From positions 124,001 to 188,000 of the forward strand of contig NZ_MAST01000053.1 of NCBI RefSeq assembly GCF_001758225.1: a stretch of DNA of 64,000 bases, given 5' to 3'. This DNA comes from Humibacillus sp. DSM 29435 (GTDB lineage Bacteria > Actinomycetota > Actinomycetes > Actinomycetales > Dermatophilaceae). Position 1 is the stretch's first letter, and every line of letters starts with the position of its first letter. Under the pieces are notes generated by a model. It made no database searches and was not told where the DNA came from. It saw nothing but the letters and a program-made list of their open reading frames with translations. A program made the position numbers and the translations under genes. This document shows, piece by piece, positions 56,106 through 64,000 of the stretch.

Positions 56106-56567
56106 TTGGTGACGAAAACCAATGCGTCAAGACGCTCCATCTCGCTGCCCCCGCCCCTGGTGGAAGAACTACGGTTGCAGCGCCGTGAGCCGCTGCAGGA
56201 GAGCCTGCGCCTCGGCCCGGCCTTTCTCAGAACGACAGATCTGGCCTTCCCCGACAAAGCCGGTGGGCCGATGGACCCGGCTCGTGACTGGCGTGAATGG
56301 AAGGCGCTACTGACAGCCGCCGGAGTTCGTGATGCGCGACTACACGAGGCCCGACGCACACCAGCGACCCTGCTTTTGGTTCAAGGCGTCGACCTACGAA
56401 CAGTTATGGCCATCATGGGATGGACAGAGATGGCAACGGCCCAGAGATACGCGCACGCGGTGGACGAACTCCGCGTCGAAGGGGCACGCAGGATGGGGGC
56501 TGCGCTGTGGCCCGACGCCCTGATCCAGGTCGCCACCTTGCCCCGCAACGAGGCGACGATCAAATGA
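56106..56567 (+). pseudogene. Tyrosine integrase, C-terminal fragment
   Basis: The 153-residue open part is the C-terminal half of a phage-type integrase: the lysine beta-hairpin (TKTNASRRSISLPPPLVEEL), the HxxR box as LHEARRTPATLLL and MGWTEMATAQRYAHAVDE with the tyrosine nucleophile. The core-binding domain and the first catalytic arginine region are missing upstream, where IS-like repeats lie, and the usual LHDLRHT has become LHEARRT. It is therefore a non-functional remnant. There is no credible start codon with a ribosome binding site. Confidence 0.82.
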
Positions 56568-56615
56568 GTGTAGATATCCGCGGCTCGCCTGCGGCAAGTC
56601 GCATCACCGGGGCCT

Positions 56616-56621
56616 TAGGGT
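56616..56621 (+). promoter_or_regulatory. -10 box of leaderless XRE gene
   Basis: TAGGGT ends 7 nt before the ATG at 56629, which decides that start over the GTG at 56620. Confidence 0.5.
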
Positions 56622-56628
56622 GGGGTCG

Positions 56629-57057
56629 ATGCGTCGCCAAGAACCGACTGTTGATCCCCAGGCTTTGCGGGCAGCTCGTGTCCGGCAAGGGCTCACGCAA
56701 CACGAGCTGGCCCGATTGATCGGTGTTGCGGGTGGTGAACGGGTCTCCCGTTGGGAACTCGGCACCTCCGCCCCCCGCACGCTGGTGCTGACACGGCTGG
56801 CGGCAGCCCTCGGCGTGAAACTCGGCGATCTGCTCACCCCAGACAGCGATGATTCCGGGCTTCGCCGCATGCGCCTGCTCGTCGGGCTGACACCTCGCCA
56901 ACTTGCGGATCGCGTCCACGTGTCTGTAGCGAACATCCAGCGATGGGAAGCGGGTCGGGTCAAACGTCTTCCGCCGCCACATGTCTTGAAGCAGCTGGCC
57001 GCAGCCATGGACACCACGGTCAGCGAAGTTGAGCGCGCGTTCCTGCGTCACACATGA
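56629..57057 (+). CDS. XRE family regulator with two helix-turn-helix domains
   Basis: The 142-residue protein has two consecutive Cro/CI-type domains: LRAARVRQGLTQHELARLIG with RVSRWELGTSAPRT, then RMRLLVGLTPRQLADRVHVS with NIQRWEAGRVKRLPP. Duplicated XRE domains are uncommon. Lying between the integrase fragment and the Tad pilus genes, it may belong to the old element or control the pilus locus; neither can be decided. The start follows a leaderless promoter. Confidence 0.82.
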   Translation: MRRQEPTVDPQALRAARVRQGLTQHELARLIGVAGGERVSRWELGTSAPRTLVLTRLAAALGVKLGDLLTPDSDDSGLRRMRLLVGLTPRQLADRVHVSVANIQRWEAGRVKRLPPPHVLKQLAAAMDTTVSEVERAFLRHT

Positions 57058-57449
57058 CGACGGTCAGACCATTGAGGGAGTACTAGTGACTGACCGGCCC
57101 GTCACCGTCCGCAACGGCAACGCACGATCGGCAGCTCCTCTGCGGGAGTTCATCGACCCGGATCGCACTGCTCCACAGCGACGCCGTGCCTGCGGGTTAT
57201 CCACAGGTGTTTTTCGAGTCTCCACATTGCGACGCCGCTGTGGTCCGATGGGTAGGCGCAGACCTGGACCATCCTTAAGCGAATCGGGTCGCACAGGTCA
57301 CCCGCCTCCAAGGCCGGGGGGGCCGTTTTTAGGTTCTCGGCTGTGGTGCGATCCGATGTAAGGGCACTAGTGTTTCAGTCTCGATTTTGCTCTCAAGTGA
57401 CCGCCAGGGGTACTCGCGCGGGCTTCCCATAGAGATCAAGGAGCAACGA
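57058..57449. promoter_or_regulatory. 392-nt gap before the Tad/Flp locus
   Basis: No gene is seen. GGCC and GGCC flank five Gs and are followed by GTTTTT near 57311-57330, a weak terminator for the XRE gene. The promoter of the pilus locus must lie in the rest (about 57335-57440), which is less GC-rich than the surroundings, but I cannot place it. AAGGAG at 57439-57444 is the ribosome binding site of the lipoprotein gene. Confidence 0.45.
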
Positions 57450-58085
57450 ATGAAGTGGACCCGAGCAACCGTAACGGCTCTCACCGCCGCGTCGATCGCG
57501 ACTGCCGTCGGTGCATGCTCGGGTGGTAACGGGTCGGAGAAACCCACCCGATCGACGGCCTCGGCCCCCTCGACGACCTCCCCAGCTCCGAGCGTGAGCG
57601 CGGTCACGACGGCCAGCCCCTCCACGGCGTACGACCCCAACTCACCACAGGAGCGGGCCAAGGAGATGGCGCGGGCCTACTTCGAGGTGAGCGACGCATG
57701 CTTGCAGGAGCCATCGAAAGCAAAGGCAACGTGCTTCGACAGCGTAGCCACTACGTCAGCGCTTAACGATCTCCGAAGTGCTCTCAGCTCGGCTCAGGCT
57801 GCGCAGACGAAACAGATCGGGTTTCTCCAGGTGGTCTCGACCACGCTTCTTAAGACTGATCTAACCAACAAGCCGAAAGAATCGCCTCCTACGGTGCCAA
57901 ATCTGACGTTCGGTGTCTGCTACGACGTGAGCAAAGTTAATGTCGTTGACTACAGCGGTAAGTCGATTGTTCCACCTGACCGCAAACCTCGCGCAATCGA
58001 GAATGTGATAGTCGTCAATTACAAATACCCCGACCCCACTCAATGGCGAGTCGGGTACGTCGTTCCCACAGGAAAATCATGCTGA
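57450..58085 (+). CDS. Putative lipoprotein at the start of the Tad locus
   Basis: The 211-residue protein from the ATG at 57450 has a lipoprotein signal with the lipobox VGAC near residue 22, a Ser/Thr/Pro linker of about 45 residues, and a domain from about residue 70 with YFEVSDACLQEPSKAKATCF, ending in WRVGYVVPTGKSC. The four cysteines may form disulfides outside the cell. Codon use (CTTAAG, GATCTAACC) is less GC-rich than the core genes. It overlaps the next gene by 7 nt. Function unknown; a small accessory protein of the pilus locus is likely. Confidence 0.72.
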   Translation: MKWTRATVTALTAASIATAVGACSGGNGSEKPTRSTASAPSTTSPAPSVSAVTTASPSTAYDPNSPQERAKEMARAYFEVSDACLQEPSKAKATCFDSVATTSALNDLRSALSSAQAAQTKQIGFLQVVSTTLLKTDLTNKPKESPPTVPNLTFGVCYDVSKVNVVDYSGKSIVPPDRKPRAIENVIVVNYKYPDPTQWRVGYVVPTGKSC

Positions 58086-58987
58086 CGCGCGTCAGGGCGG
58101 CCTTGGTCGCGTCGACAGTCTTATTCGGGCTCACGCTTATCGCTCCGACTGCTGCGCACGCTGCCCCCCCAGCATGTAAGAAATTCAACGAGCGTGGCAT
58201 ATGCATCCTCTGGATAACCCTGCCGCCGACACCACCACCTCCGCCTAGACCGCCCGGCTCGAACCCGCCTCCGGTAATCAAGCCCCCAGGGGGCGGCGGC
58301 AAGCCTCCGGTGGTGGAGCCGATCTTTATCGACTACGTGAAATGCACTCCCGCAGGAAAATCTGACCCGCAACCGCTCCAAGGGGATCCCGTGTGGAAAG
58401 GACATAAAGGCGGCGCGATCTACGACTGCATCGTCGGACCACGCGTCGTAAATCAGGTGTTCGTCGCGGGCTACACGATCTTCTTCTGGTCGAAGACCGG
58501 ACCGAAAGCGCCGCCACCACCGGACCCGCGAGACCTCGCACAGGATGCGGTCGCCACGATGGACCTGCAACCGATCACGATTGGGGTTGTGCCGCTGCCC
58601 AAGCCCGGTTCAATCGGTTTGGTGGGGCTCCCGAACTACATGTGGGTGAGGGAGCCGACCCCCGGCACCTACGGGCCGATCACGCGCACCGCGTCCGCTG
58701 GCGGGTACACCGTGACGGCTACAGCTCGCGTCGCGCGGGTGGTTTGGGATATGGGCGACGGGCCTTCGATTACGTGCGGTAAGGGCACCCCGTACGAGTC
58801 CCGGTTCGGCAAGCAGAAGTCCCCGACCTGTGGGCACGTCTACACCCGCCAGGGCCGCTACCCGGTGACGGCTACGTCGTACTGGGTCATCGATTGGGCC
58901 GGGATCGGCCAGGCCGGGACGATCACGCTTGACCTGACCCAGAACGCGACGCTGACCATCGGTGAGGCCCAGGTGATCAGCCAATGA
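58079..58987 (+). CDS. Exported protein with PKD-like C-terminus
   Basis: The 302-residue product starts at the ATG at 58079. It has a signal peptide (ALVASTVLFGLTLIAPTAAHA), a run rich in Pro and Gly (about residues 45-80), and a C-terminal part with VVWDMGDGPSITCG, CGHVYTRQGRYPVTATSYW, which is the D-x-G-DG ... Y-x3-G-x-Y-x-V pattern of PKD domains. Similar proteins sit beside tad genes in other actinobacteria. It is probably a surface protein used with the pilus. Start choice: ACAGGAAA lies before this ATG. Confidence 0.75.
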   Translation: MLTRVRAALVASTVLFGLTLIAPTAAHAAPPACKKFNERGICILWITLPPTPPPPPRPPGSNPPPVIKPPGGGGKPPVVEPIFIDYVKCTPAGKSDPQPLQGDPVWKGHKGGAIYDCIVGPRVVNQVFVAGYTIFFWSKTGPKAPPPPDPRDLAQDAVATMDLQPITIGVVPLPKPGSIGLVGLPNYMWVREPTPGTYGPITRTASAGGYTVTATARVARVVWDMGDGPSITCGKGTPYESRFGKQKSPTCGHVYTRQGRYPVTATSYWVIDWAGIGQAGTITLDLTQNATLTIGEAQVISQ

Positions 58988-59015
58988 TCAACACATCAGG
59001 CGGGGGAGACGGGCG

Positions 59016-59717
59016 ATGACGGCAACAACCGACGCCATCAAGACGAATCAGAACGGCATCCAGGCGTCGAGCGGCAAGGGTGCTCCGACGAAAGAGCGCC
59101 CGGGGACGGTGGAGCCGGCTCCGAAACTGCGCCGGCGGCCGATGTTGGTTGCGGCGTCGGTGGCGGCTGTCGTTCTGGGCGCGATGTTGGGTGTGTGGAC
59201 CTGGACGTCGGTGAGCGACGCACAGTCTGTGGTGGCGGTCCGGAACACCATCGCCCGCGGCGCGACCATCGCAGAGAACGACCTCATCACCGTCCAGGTG
59301 GGTGTCGACCCGAGTCTAAAGACAACACCAGGCGGCGATCTGCGCAAGCTGATCGGCCAACGTGCAGCAATGGACATGTCCGCCGGGAGCCTGGTCACCG
59401 CAGAGGACGTGGCCCCAACGGTGATCCCACCGGCAGGACAGTCAGTGGTCGGTGTGGCCTTACCGGCGTCGTTGCTGCCAGGGGAGCCGCTGCGGGCCGG
59501 GGACCAGGTGCGGGTGGTCAGCACGCCGGGCGCCGACGGCAACGTTGCCGCCGGGCCGCAGGTGCAGATCGCGGCAACCGTCGTCAGCCTTCACCCGGGC
59601 GCCGACCAAGGCAAGATCGTGGTCTCGGTGCTGGTAGGCCAAGACAAAGCCGCAGAGCTTGCGGCCCGGGCCGCCACCGGCCGCGTCGCGATGGTGCTCG
59701 ACCCGCGGGAGCGCTGA
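59016..59717 (+). CDS. SAF domain protein, CpaB/RcpC-like
   Basis: The 233-residue protein has a cytosolic start, one membrane helix (MLVAASVAAVVLGAMLGVW), then the SAF domain (VVAVRNTIARGATIAENDL; DMSAGSLVTAEDV) and the region LLPGEPLRAGDQVRVVST. CpaB/RcpC proteins assemble the outer part of Tad pili in other bacteria. It begins 28 nt after the exported protein gene and ends 3 nt before the CpaE-like gene. Confidence 0.85.
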   Translation: MTATTDAIKTNQNGIQASSGKGAPTKERPGTVEPAPKLRRRPMLVAASVAAVVLGAMLGVWTWTSVSDAQSVVAVRNTIARGATIAENDLITVQVGVDPSLKTTPGGDLRKLIGQRAAMDMSAGSLVTAEDVAPTVIPPAGQSVVGVALPASLLPGEPLRAGDQVRVVSTPGADGNVAAGPQVQIAATVVSLHPGADQGKIVVSVLVGQDKAAELAARAATGRVAMVLDPRER

Positions 59718-59720
59718 GGA

Positions 59721-60512
59721 ATGGCGCTGATCGTGTTGGCTTCCGCTTCCGGTTCCCCAGGGGTGACCGCGTCGGCTCTGGGGCTGGCCCTGACGTGGGA
59801 TGCGCCCGTGTTGTTGGTCGAGGCCGACCCCACCGGGGGATCCTCGATCCTGGCCGGGTACCTGCGGGGACGGACAACCCCGACCGACTCACTGATCGAT
59901 CTGGCGCTGGCGCACCGGCAAGGGTTGCTCTCGGAGGCGCTCCCCGAGGCGACGGTGACAATCGAAGACACCCAGGTGTCACTGCTGCCGGGCACTCGTT
60001 CACACACCCAGGCGCGCAGCCTGGTGCCCCTGTGGCAGCCACTCGCGGCCGCGTTGAAGGGCCTTGAGCGCACGGGCCAGGACGTGATCGTCGACGCCGG
60101 CCGGCTTGGGCTGGCGGGTTCACCAGAGCCACTGCTGTACGCAGCCGACCTGTGTTTGTTGACGATGAGGTCTGATCTGGTGGCGTTGTCCGGAGCGCGG
60201 TCCTGGGTGGAAACGCTCCAGGCCGGGTTCGAAGGGGTGGGGGGCTCGTCCTCTCTGGGGATCCTCATGGTCGGCGAAAATGACCCGTACACCGCTGGGG
60301 AGGTCCACAAAGTCCTTCGGGCCCCAGTGACAGCGTCACTGGCTTGGGATGAACCCGCAGCCCGGGTGTTCGCCAAGGGAGGGAGCGCGCCGCGACGTTT
60401 CGACGGCTCGGCGCTGGTGCGCAGTCTTAAGGCCGCGCACGCCGCCATCACCTCGACCGTGACGGCGAACCGTGCGGATCTGGTAGTGCCGGTTGTAGGG
60501 AGCCCAGTATGA
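59721..60512 (+). CDS. CpaE-like MinD/ParA-family protein with degenerate P-loop
   Basis: The 263-residue protein is built like a ParA/MinD protein: IVLASASGSPGVTASALGLAL at the P-loop position, then VLLVEADPTGGSSILAGY and DVIVDAGRLG. The lysines of the deviant Walker A (KGGxGKT) are missing, replaced by SGSPGVTAS, so ATP binding may be lost or altered. It is coupled to the TadA ATPase by an ATGA overlap, as CpaE (TadZ) usually is, and would locate the pilus assembly site. Confidence 0.8.
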   Translation: MALIVLASASGSPGVTASALGLALTWDAPVLLVEADPTGGSSILAGYLRGRTTPTDSLIDLALAHRQGLLSEALPEATVTIEDTQVSLLPGTRSHTQARSLVPLWQPLAAALKGLERTGQDVIVDAGRLGLAGSPEPLLYAADLCLLTMRSDLVALSGARSWVETLQAGFEGVGGSSSLGILMVGENDPYTAGEVHKVLRAPVTASLAWDEPAARVFAKGGSAPRRFDGSALVRSLKAAHAAITSTVTANRADLVVPVVGSPV

Positions 60513-62086
60513 GCAGAAGCAACAACCAGAGACCGCAGGTCACGAGCGACCCGGCCGACCGAGCGGACCCTACGTCGCTGCCGCTGTTCGCGGTACCGGG
60601 ACCACCCCGCCCGGGCCGGGTGAGGGGTTCGTTTTCGATGAACCACCCGGCCGACTCCGACGGGCCGGCCGCGCTCAGACACTCCCCGAGGTCACAGCCG
60701 AGTGAGCCGATGCCGGTGCACCGGGCGCGGCATTCGTACAACGAGGGCCTGGACTGGGACCTGATCGCGGTTCTGCGCAAACAGGCGTCGGCGCGCCTCA
60801 GTGAAGTGAACAGAGACGACGGTGGACACCTGAGCAAGAAAGAACAACGCGAGCGCGGCCGGGCCATCATCCTCGAGCTCCTCAATGACGAGTCAGCCGT
60901 GAGGATGACCGCGGGGGAGGAGTCCTGGACCCTGGCCGTCCAGGAGCAGATGGCCGAAGCGTTGGACGCCGCGTTGTTCGGGATGGGGCGTCTGCAGCCG
61001 CTCCTTGATGACGACCGCGTAGAGAACATCCTGATCGCTGGGCACGCCCGCGTCTGGCTCGAGCTGGCCGGAGGGCGCCTGGTCAAGGGGCCACCGGTGG
61101 CCAGCAGCGATCAGGAGCTGATCGACTTCCTGGTGTTCCTGGCCTCGCGGTCAGAGGCCAACGCGCGACCGTTCAGCGAATCCGAGCCGCGCCTACACCT
61201 GCGCCTGGACGACGGATCCCGGTTGGCTGCGGTGGCCTGGGTGCACCCGTTCCCGTCCGTGGTCATCCGCCGGCATCGCCTCAGGAAGGTCAGATTAGAG
61301 GACCTTGTCGACTCGCAGACGTGCACCCAGCTGGCCGCCTCCTTCCTGGCGGCCGCAGTCAAAGCCGGCCGGAGCGTCGTGGTCACCGGCGCCCAGGGGG
61401 CAGGCAAGACAACGGTCGCGCGTGCGTTGTGCGCAGAGATCCCGAAACGGGAGATCATCGGCACCTTCGAGACCGTCTACGAGCTGCACCTGCACGAACT
61501 GGAGGACCAGCACGACATCGTCTTCCCCTGGGAAGCGCGGCCCGGGTTCGGCGAACGCGGCCCTGACGGGAAGAAGGCGGGGGAGTTCACCCTGGCCGAG
61601 GCCCTGATCGACTCGTTCAAGTTCAACATCAGCCGCCAGATCGTCGGCGAGGTGACCGGGCCGGAGATCCTGGCCATGTTCAAGGCCATGGAGTCCTCCA
61701 ACGGGTCCATCTCCACCACGCACGCCCGCAACGCCGTAGGTGCGATCGGGAAACTGGCGACGTGCGCCCTGGAGGCCGGCCCTCAGATCACCTACGAGTA
61801 CGCGATCCGGCAGATCGCCGCGAACGTCGACATCATCGTCCACGTCGCCATGGACAAGAGCGAGCTACCCGACGGCTCAGCACAGCTGTCCCGGTGGGTG
61901 TCGGAGATCATCGTGGTCACCCCGGGCGAGAAGGAACTGGGCTACGCAACGACGACGGTTTTCAAGGCCGGACCACACAGCCGAGTGGCGACCCCGAACG
62001 TCATGCACGATGACTACAAAGAGCTGGAACAGTGGGGCTTTGACCTGACCGGCTTCTACAGCGAACGCGGCGAGGCCGCGTCGTGA
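60509..62086 (+). CDS. Tad pilus secretion ATPase TadA/CpaF
   Basis: The 525-residue ATPase powers pilin assembly. The core has Walker A VVTGAQGAGKTTVARAL near residue 297, the Asp box DQHDIVFPWEARPG region, Walker B-like GEVTGPEILAMFKAME and the His box ISTTHARNAVGAI. About 90 disordered residues precede the domain. It overlaps CpaE-like and TadB genes by 4 nt each. Confidence 0.93.
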   Translation: MSRSNNQRPQVTSDPADRADPTSLPLFAVPGPPRPGRVRGSFSMNHPADSDGPAALRHSPRSQPSEPMPVHRARHSYNEGLDWDLIAVLRKQASARLSEVNRDDGGHLSKKEQRERGRAIILELLNDESAVRMTAGEESWTLAVQEQMAEALDAALFGMGRLQPLLDDDRVENILIAGHARVWLELAGGRLVKGPPVASSDQELIDFLVFLASRSEANARPFSESEPRLHLRLDDGSRLAAVAWVHPFPSVVIRRHRLRKVRLEDLVDSQTCTQLAASFLAAAVKAGRSVVVTGAQGAGKTTVARALCAEIPKREIIGTFETVYELHLHELEDQHDIVFPWEARPGFGERGPDGKKAGEFTLAEALIDSFKFNISRQIVGEVTGPEILAMFKAMESSNGSISTTHARNAVGAIGKLATCALEAGPQITYEYAIRQIAANVDIIVHVAMDKSELPDGSAQLSRWVSEIIVVTPGEKELGYATTTVFKAGPHSRVATPNVMHDDYKELEQWGFDLTGFYSERGEAAS

Positions 62087-62952
62087 CCGCGCTGATCCCA
62101 GCCCTGGCGGGTGCGCTGATCGTGGCCGGCCTCCTCGGGGCCGTCATCGGCCTCCGGGGCACGCCACCTCGGCCACCCGCGCCCGGGCGCAACCGCATCC
62201 CCGGGGCCCGGCGGTACGGAGCCCTGACCCGGCGAACACGGTTGCTGCTGCTGGTAGGGCTGGGAATCGGCGCAGTGGTCGCCCTGCTCACCGGGTGGGT
62301 GGTGGCCCTGCTCATCGTGCCGGCCGCGTTGGCCGGCCTGCCCTACCTGCTCTCTTCCCCGGAAGCCGGGGACAAGATCGCTCAGCTCGAGGCGCTGGAG
62401 GAGTGGACCAGGTCGTTGGCGGGCCTTCTTACCGCCGGCGCCGGCCTCGAGCAGGCCTTGATCAGTACCCTGCGTTCTACCCCCGCCCCGATCCGACCCG
62501 AGGTCACCCGGCTGGCCTCCCGTCTGCGGGCCCGGTGGGGCACCGAGGACGCCCTACGCGCTTTCGCCGATGAGCTCGACGATGCCACCGGGGACCTGAT
62601 CACCGGCAACCTCATCCTGGCCGCGCGCCGTCGCGGTCGCGGCGTCTCGAACGTCCTGGACGCCTTGGCTGAGTCCGTAGCCAGCGACGTGCGGGCCCGA
62701 CGAGAGATCGAGTCCGACCGCGCCAAGCCCCGCTCCACGGCCCGCTGGGTCACGATCATCACCATCGGCGTGCTGGCCTTCCTCGCGATCACGGGGGAGT
62801 ACGTCGCCCCGTACGGGTCACCGTTCGGGCAGGTGCTGCTCACGATGCTGCTCGCCCTCTACGTAGCCACCTTGATCTGGATGAAGCGGATGGCAGCCGG
62901 GGAGCGGCTGCCCCGGTTCATCGGGGCCGCCGCCGCTGAAGCGGCCCGCTGA
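62083..62952 (+). CDS. Tad pilus membrane protein TadB
   Basis: The 289-residue protein, from the GTG at 62083, has membrane helices at ALAGALIVAGLLGAVIG, LLLLVGLGIGAVVALLTGWVVALLIVP (in part) and two near the C-terminus, around a T2SSF cytosolic domain with EEWTRSLAGLLTAGAGLEQAL. It pairs with TadC as the inner-membrane platform of the pilus. The spacing and order TadA-TadB-TadC are the usual ones. Confidence 0.9.
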   Translation: MTALIPALAGALIVAGLLGAVIGLRGTPPRPPAPGRNRIPGARRYGALTRRTRLLLLVGLGIGAVVALLTGWVVALLIVPAALAGLPYLLSSPEAGDKIAQLEALEEWTRSLAGLLTAGAGLEQALISTLRSTPAPIRPEVTRLASRLRARWGTEDALRAFADELDDATGDLITGNLILAARRRGRGVSNVLDALAESVASDVRARREIESDRAKPRSTARWVTIITIGVLAFLAITGEYVAPYGSPFGQVLLTMLLALYVATLIWMKRMAAGERLPRFIGAAAAEAAR

Positions 62953-63857
62953 TGGCCACCGGACTGCAGCTGGCCATCGCCGCTGGGGCCCTGATCGGGT
63001 TAGGAGTGGCGTTCTTGATCTGGCGGCTCGCGCCCGCCGACCCCGACCTCGGTGAGGCGCTGAGCCGGCTCACGCCGCAGACCCGGTCCGGCGGGACCCG
63101 GCTCAGCATCGATGCCACCGACACCCGGGAGCGTCTCGGGCTGTGGGCCATGAAAGCGTTGCCCGCGGGAACCTGGGGAACCGTCCCCACGAAAGAGCTG
63201 GCGATCATGCGGATCTCGTTGAGCCGGTTCTACGGGGAGAAGATCCTCTACGCCCTGGTAGGTCTACTCGTTCCGCCGGTACTGACCGCCCTGTTCACCG
63301 TCCTGGGTCTGGGTCTGCCGGTGGTGATCCCGGTGCTCGGCTCGCTCGTCCTGGCGATCGTGATGTTCTTCCTGCCGGACTACAACATGCGCGACGAGGC
63401 GAAGAAGGCCCGGGTGGAGTTCTCCCGGGCACTGGGGGCCTACATCGACTTCGTAGCGCTGGAACGCCGCGGCGGCGCCGGGCCCCGGCAGGCCATGGAG
63501 GTCTCGGCCGAGGTCGGGGACAGCTGGGTGTTCCGCCGCCTGGGGGAGGAGCTGGCCCGCACCCGCTGGTCCGGGGTCACCCCCTGGGAGGCCCTGCGCG
63601 GGCTGGCCGACGAGCTGGGCCTGCCCGAACTGGAGGACCTGGCCGACATCATGCGCCTGTCCGGCGAGGAAGACGCCCAGATCTACACCAACCTGCGGGC
63701 CCGGTCCGCGTCCATGCGCGCCGCCATGCTCGCCGCCGAAAAGGGCAAAGCCAACGAGATCGGGGAACGCATGTCGATCCCGATGAGCATGCTCGGCGTC
63801 ATCTTCCTCGCCATCCTCGTTGCCCCCGCTCTCCTTCGGGTACTCGAGGGCAGCTGA
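62952..63857 (+). CDS. Tad pilus membrane protein TadC
   Basis: The 301-residue protein begins at the ATG at 62952, overlapping the TadB stop by one base. It has an N-terminal helix (LAIAAGALIGLGVAFLIW), two middle helices (LVGLLVPPVLTALFTVL, LPVVIPVLGSLVLAIVMFF) and a T2SSF domain with LAYIDFVALERRGGAGPRQAMEVSAE (in part), ending in ILVAPALLRVLEG. It completes the pilus platform with TadB. Confidence 0.9.
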   Translation: MATGLQLAIAAGALIGLGVAFLIWRLAPADPDLGEALSRLTPQTRSGGTRLSIDATDTRERLGLWAMKALPAGTWGTVPTKELAIMRISLSRFYGEKILYALVGLLVPPVLTALFTVLGLGLPVVIPVLGSLVLAIVMFFLPDYNMRDEAKKARVEFSRALGAYIDFVALERRGGAGPRQAMEVSAEVGDSWVFRRLGEELARTRWSGVTPWEALRGLADELGLPELEDLADIMRLSGEEDAQIYTNLRARSASMRAAMLAAEKGKANEIGERMSIPMSMLGVIFLAILVAPALLRVLEGS

Positions 63858-63952
63858 TGACCCGTACGGCGCCCAACCACGCCCACGGCCCACTCACCGC
63901 CGTGGGACCCACACACCACAGCATGGCCACCACCGAAGGGGAAGAACAATGA
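63857..63952 (+). CDS. Possible 31-residue protein between TadC and Flp genes
   Basis: The ATG at 63857 overlaps the TadC stop and the stop overlaps the next start (ATGA), a coupling typical of real genes in this locus. The product is hydrophilic with several His and Thr and no motif. It may be a genuine small peptide or a coupling spacer for translation of the pilin. Confidence 0.35.
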   Translation: MTRTAPNHAHGPLTAVGPTHHSMATTEGEEQ

Positions 63953-64000
63953 TCCAGTTGGCAGCTACCTTGCACACGCTCGGGGTCCGGCTCACCGACA
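63949..64000 (+). CDS. Probable Flp pilin, N-terminus only
   Basis: The window ends 17 codons into this frame, MIQLAATLHTLGVRLTD. In actinobacterial Tad loci the Flp pilin commonly begins with a short leader of this kind directly before the cleavage site region E-R-G-x-x-A-V-E-Y. The position, GGGGAAG ribosome binding site at 63938-63944 and ATGA coupling agree. Without the next 20 codons this is a guess. Confidence 0.5.
   Translation, partial: MIQLAATLHTLGVRLTD

Larger units (their letters stand above)
54273..56567. mobile_element. Decayed integrative element remnant at tRNA-Pro
   Basis: Directly downstream of the tRNA-Pro gene lie an excisionase-like gene, IS21-like terminal repeats and an integrase C-terminal fragment, with long stretches of non-coding, lower-quality sequence between. 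This is what a degraded island at a tRNA target looks like. I did not find a second copy of the tRNA 3' end, so the outer boundary is not known. Confidence 0.6.

Noticed and set aside
54273-57449. Direct repeat of the tRNA-Pro 3' end (attR) within the remnant
   Set aside because: I looked for a second copy of TTCAAATCCTGTCAGCCCG downstream and found none; the boundary may be beyond the window or lost.

Overview
The window comes from a high-GC actinobacterium. Gene order and protein types fit the Micrococcales, most likely an Intrasporangiaceae-type bacterium, but that placement is inferred from synteny and not from a marker gene. Coding density is high, neighbouring genes very often overlap by 4 bases (ATGA or GTGA), and many transcripts look leaderless, with a TAGGCT-like -10 box 6 to 9 nt before the start codon.

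Layout. 1-4.3 kb: a TetR regulator (cut by the window edge) divergent from a fatty-acid set of thiolase, two-domain ketoacyl reductase and MaoC dehydratase, matching the mycobacterial fadA2/fabG4/htdX genes. 4.3-8.2 kb: a lipoprotein divergent from thrS, then a gene-free stretch with a candidate small RNA, a 51-bp tandem repeat and two hairpins sharing one loop. 8.2-14.1 kb: a methyltransferase, then a HIT phosphorylase, PI-phosphate synthase, acyltransferase, PimA and membrane protein run for phosphatidylinositol mannoside synthesis, then pdxS. 14.2-19.2 kb: secreted protease, lipoprotein, nucleoside deaminase, haloalkane dehalogenase-like hydrolase, kynureninase. 19.2-31.6 kb: pdxT, yebC, ruvCAB with a LexA-type box, yajC-secD-secF, apt, an exported hydrolase, relA and a class E sortase. 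31.6-36.7 kb: DUF349 protein, cyclophilin, MBL hydrolase, hisS. 36.7-40.7 kb: a minus-strand operon of an Lgt-like protein, a tetraether-synthase-like radical SAM enzyme and small membrane proteins. 40.8-51.2 kb: ald, xerD, parA, scpA, scpB, rluB, tyrA, cmk, an acyltransferase and der, a standard actinobacterial core run.

51.2-54.1 kb holds the most unusual set: a DoxX-like membrane protein, a TusA-like protein, a DsrE-like protein and a TusA-radical SAM fusion, apparently one operon. I infer a sulfur-relay pathway feeding a radical SAM enzyme; I know of no described system with this composition. It ends at a tRNA-Pro(GGG) gene. 54.3-57.4 kb is a decayed mobile region: excisionase-like gene, integrase C-terminal fragment, IS21-like terminal repeats and an XRE regulator. 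57.4-64 kb is a Tad/Flp pilus locus (exported proteins, CpaB-like, CpaE-like with a degenerate P-loop, TadA, TadB, TadC and the start of a probable Flp pilin) that continues past the window.

Two copies of a 72-nt palindrome (about 17.8 and 36.7 kb) sit at convergent gene ends and differ by a compensatory base-pair change, pointing to a dispersed structured repeat that probably works as a bidirectional terminator.
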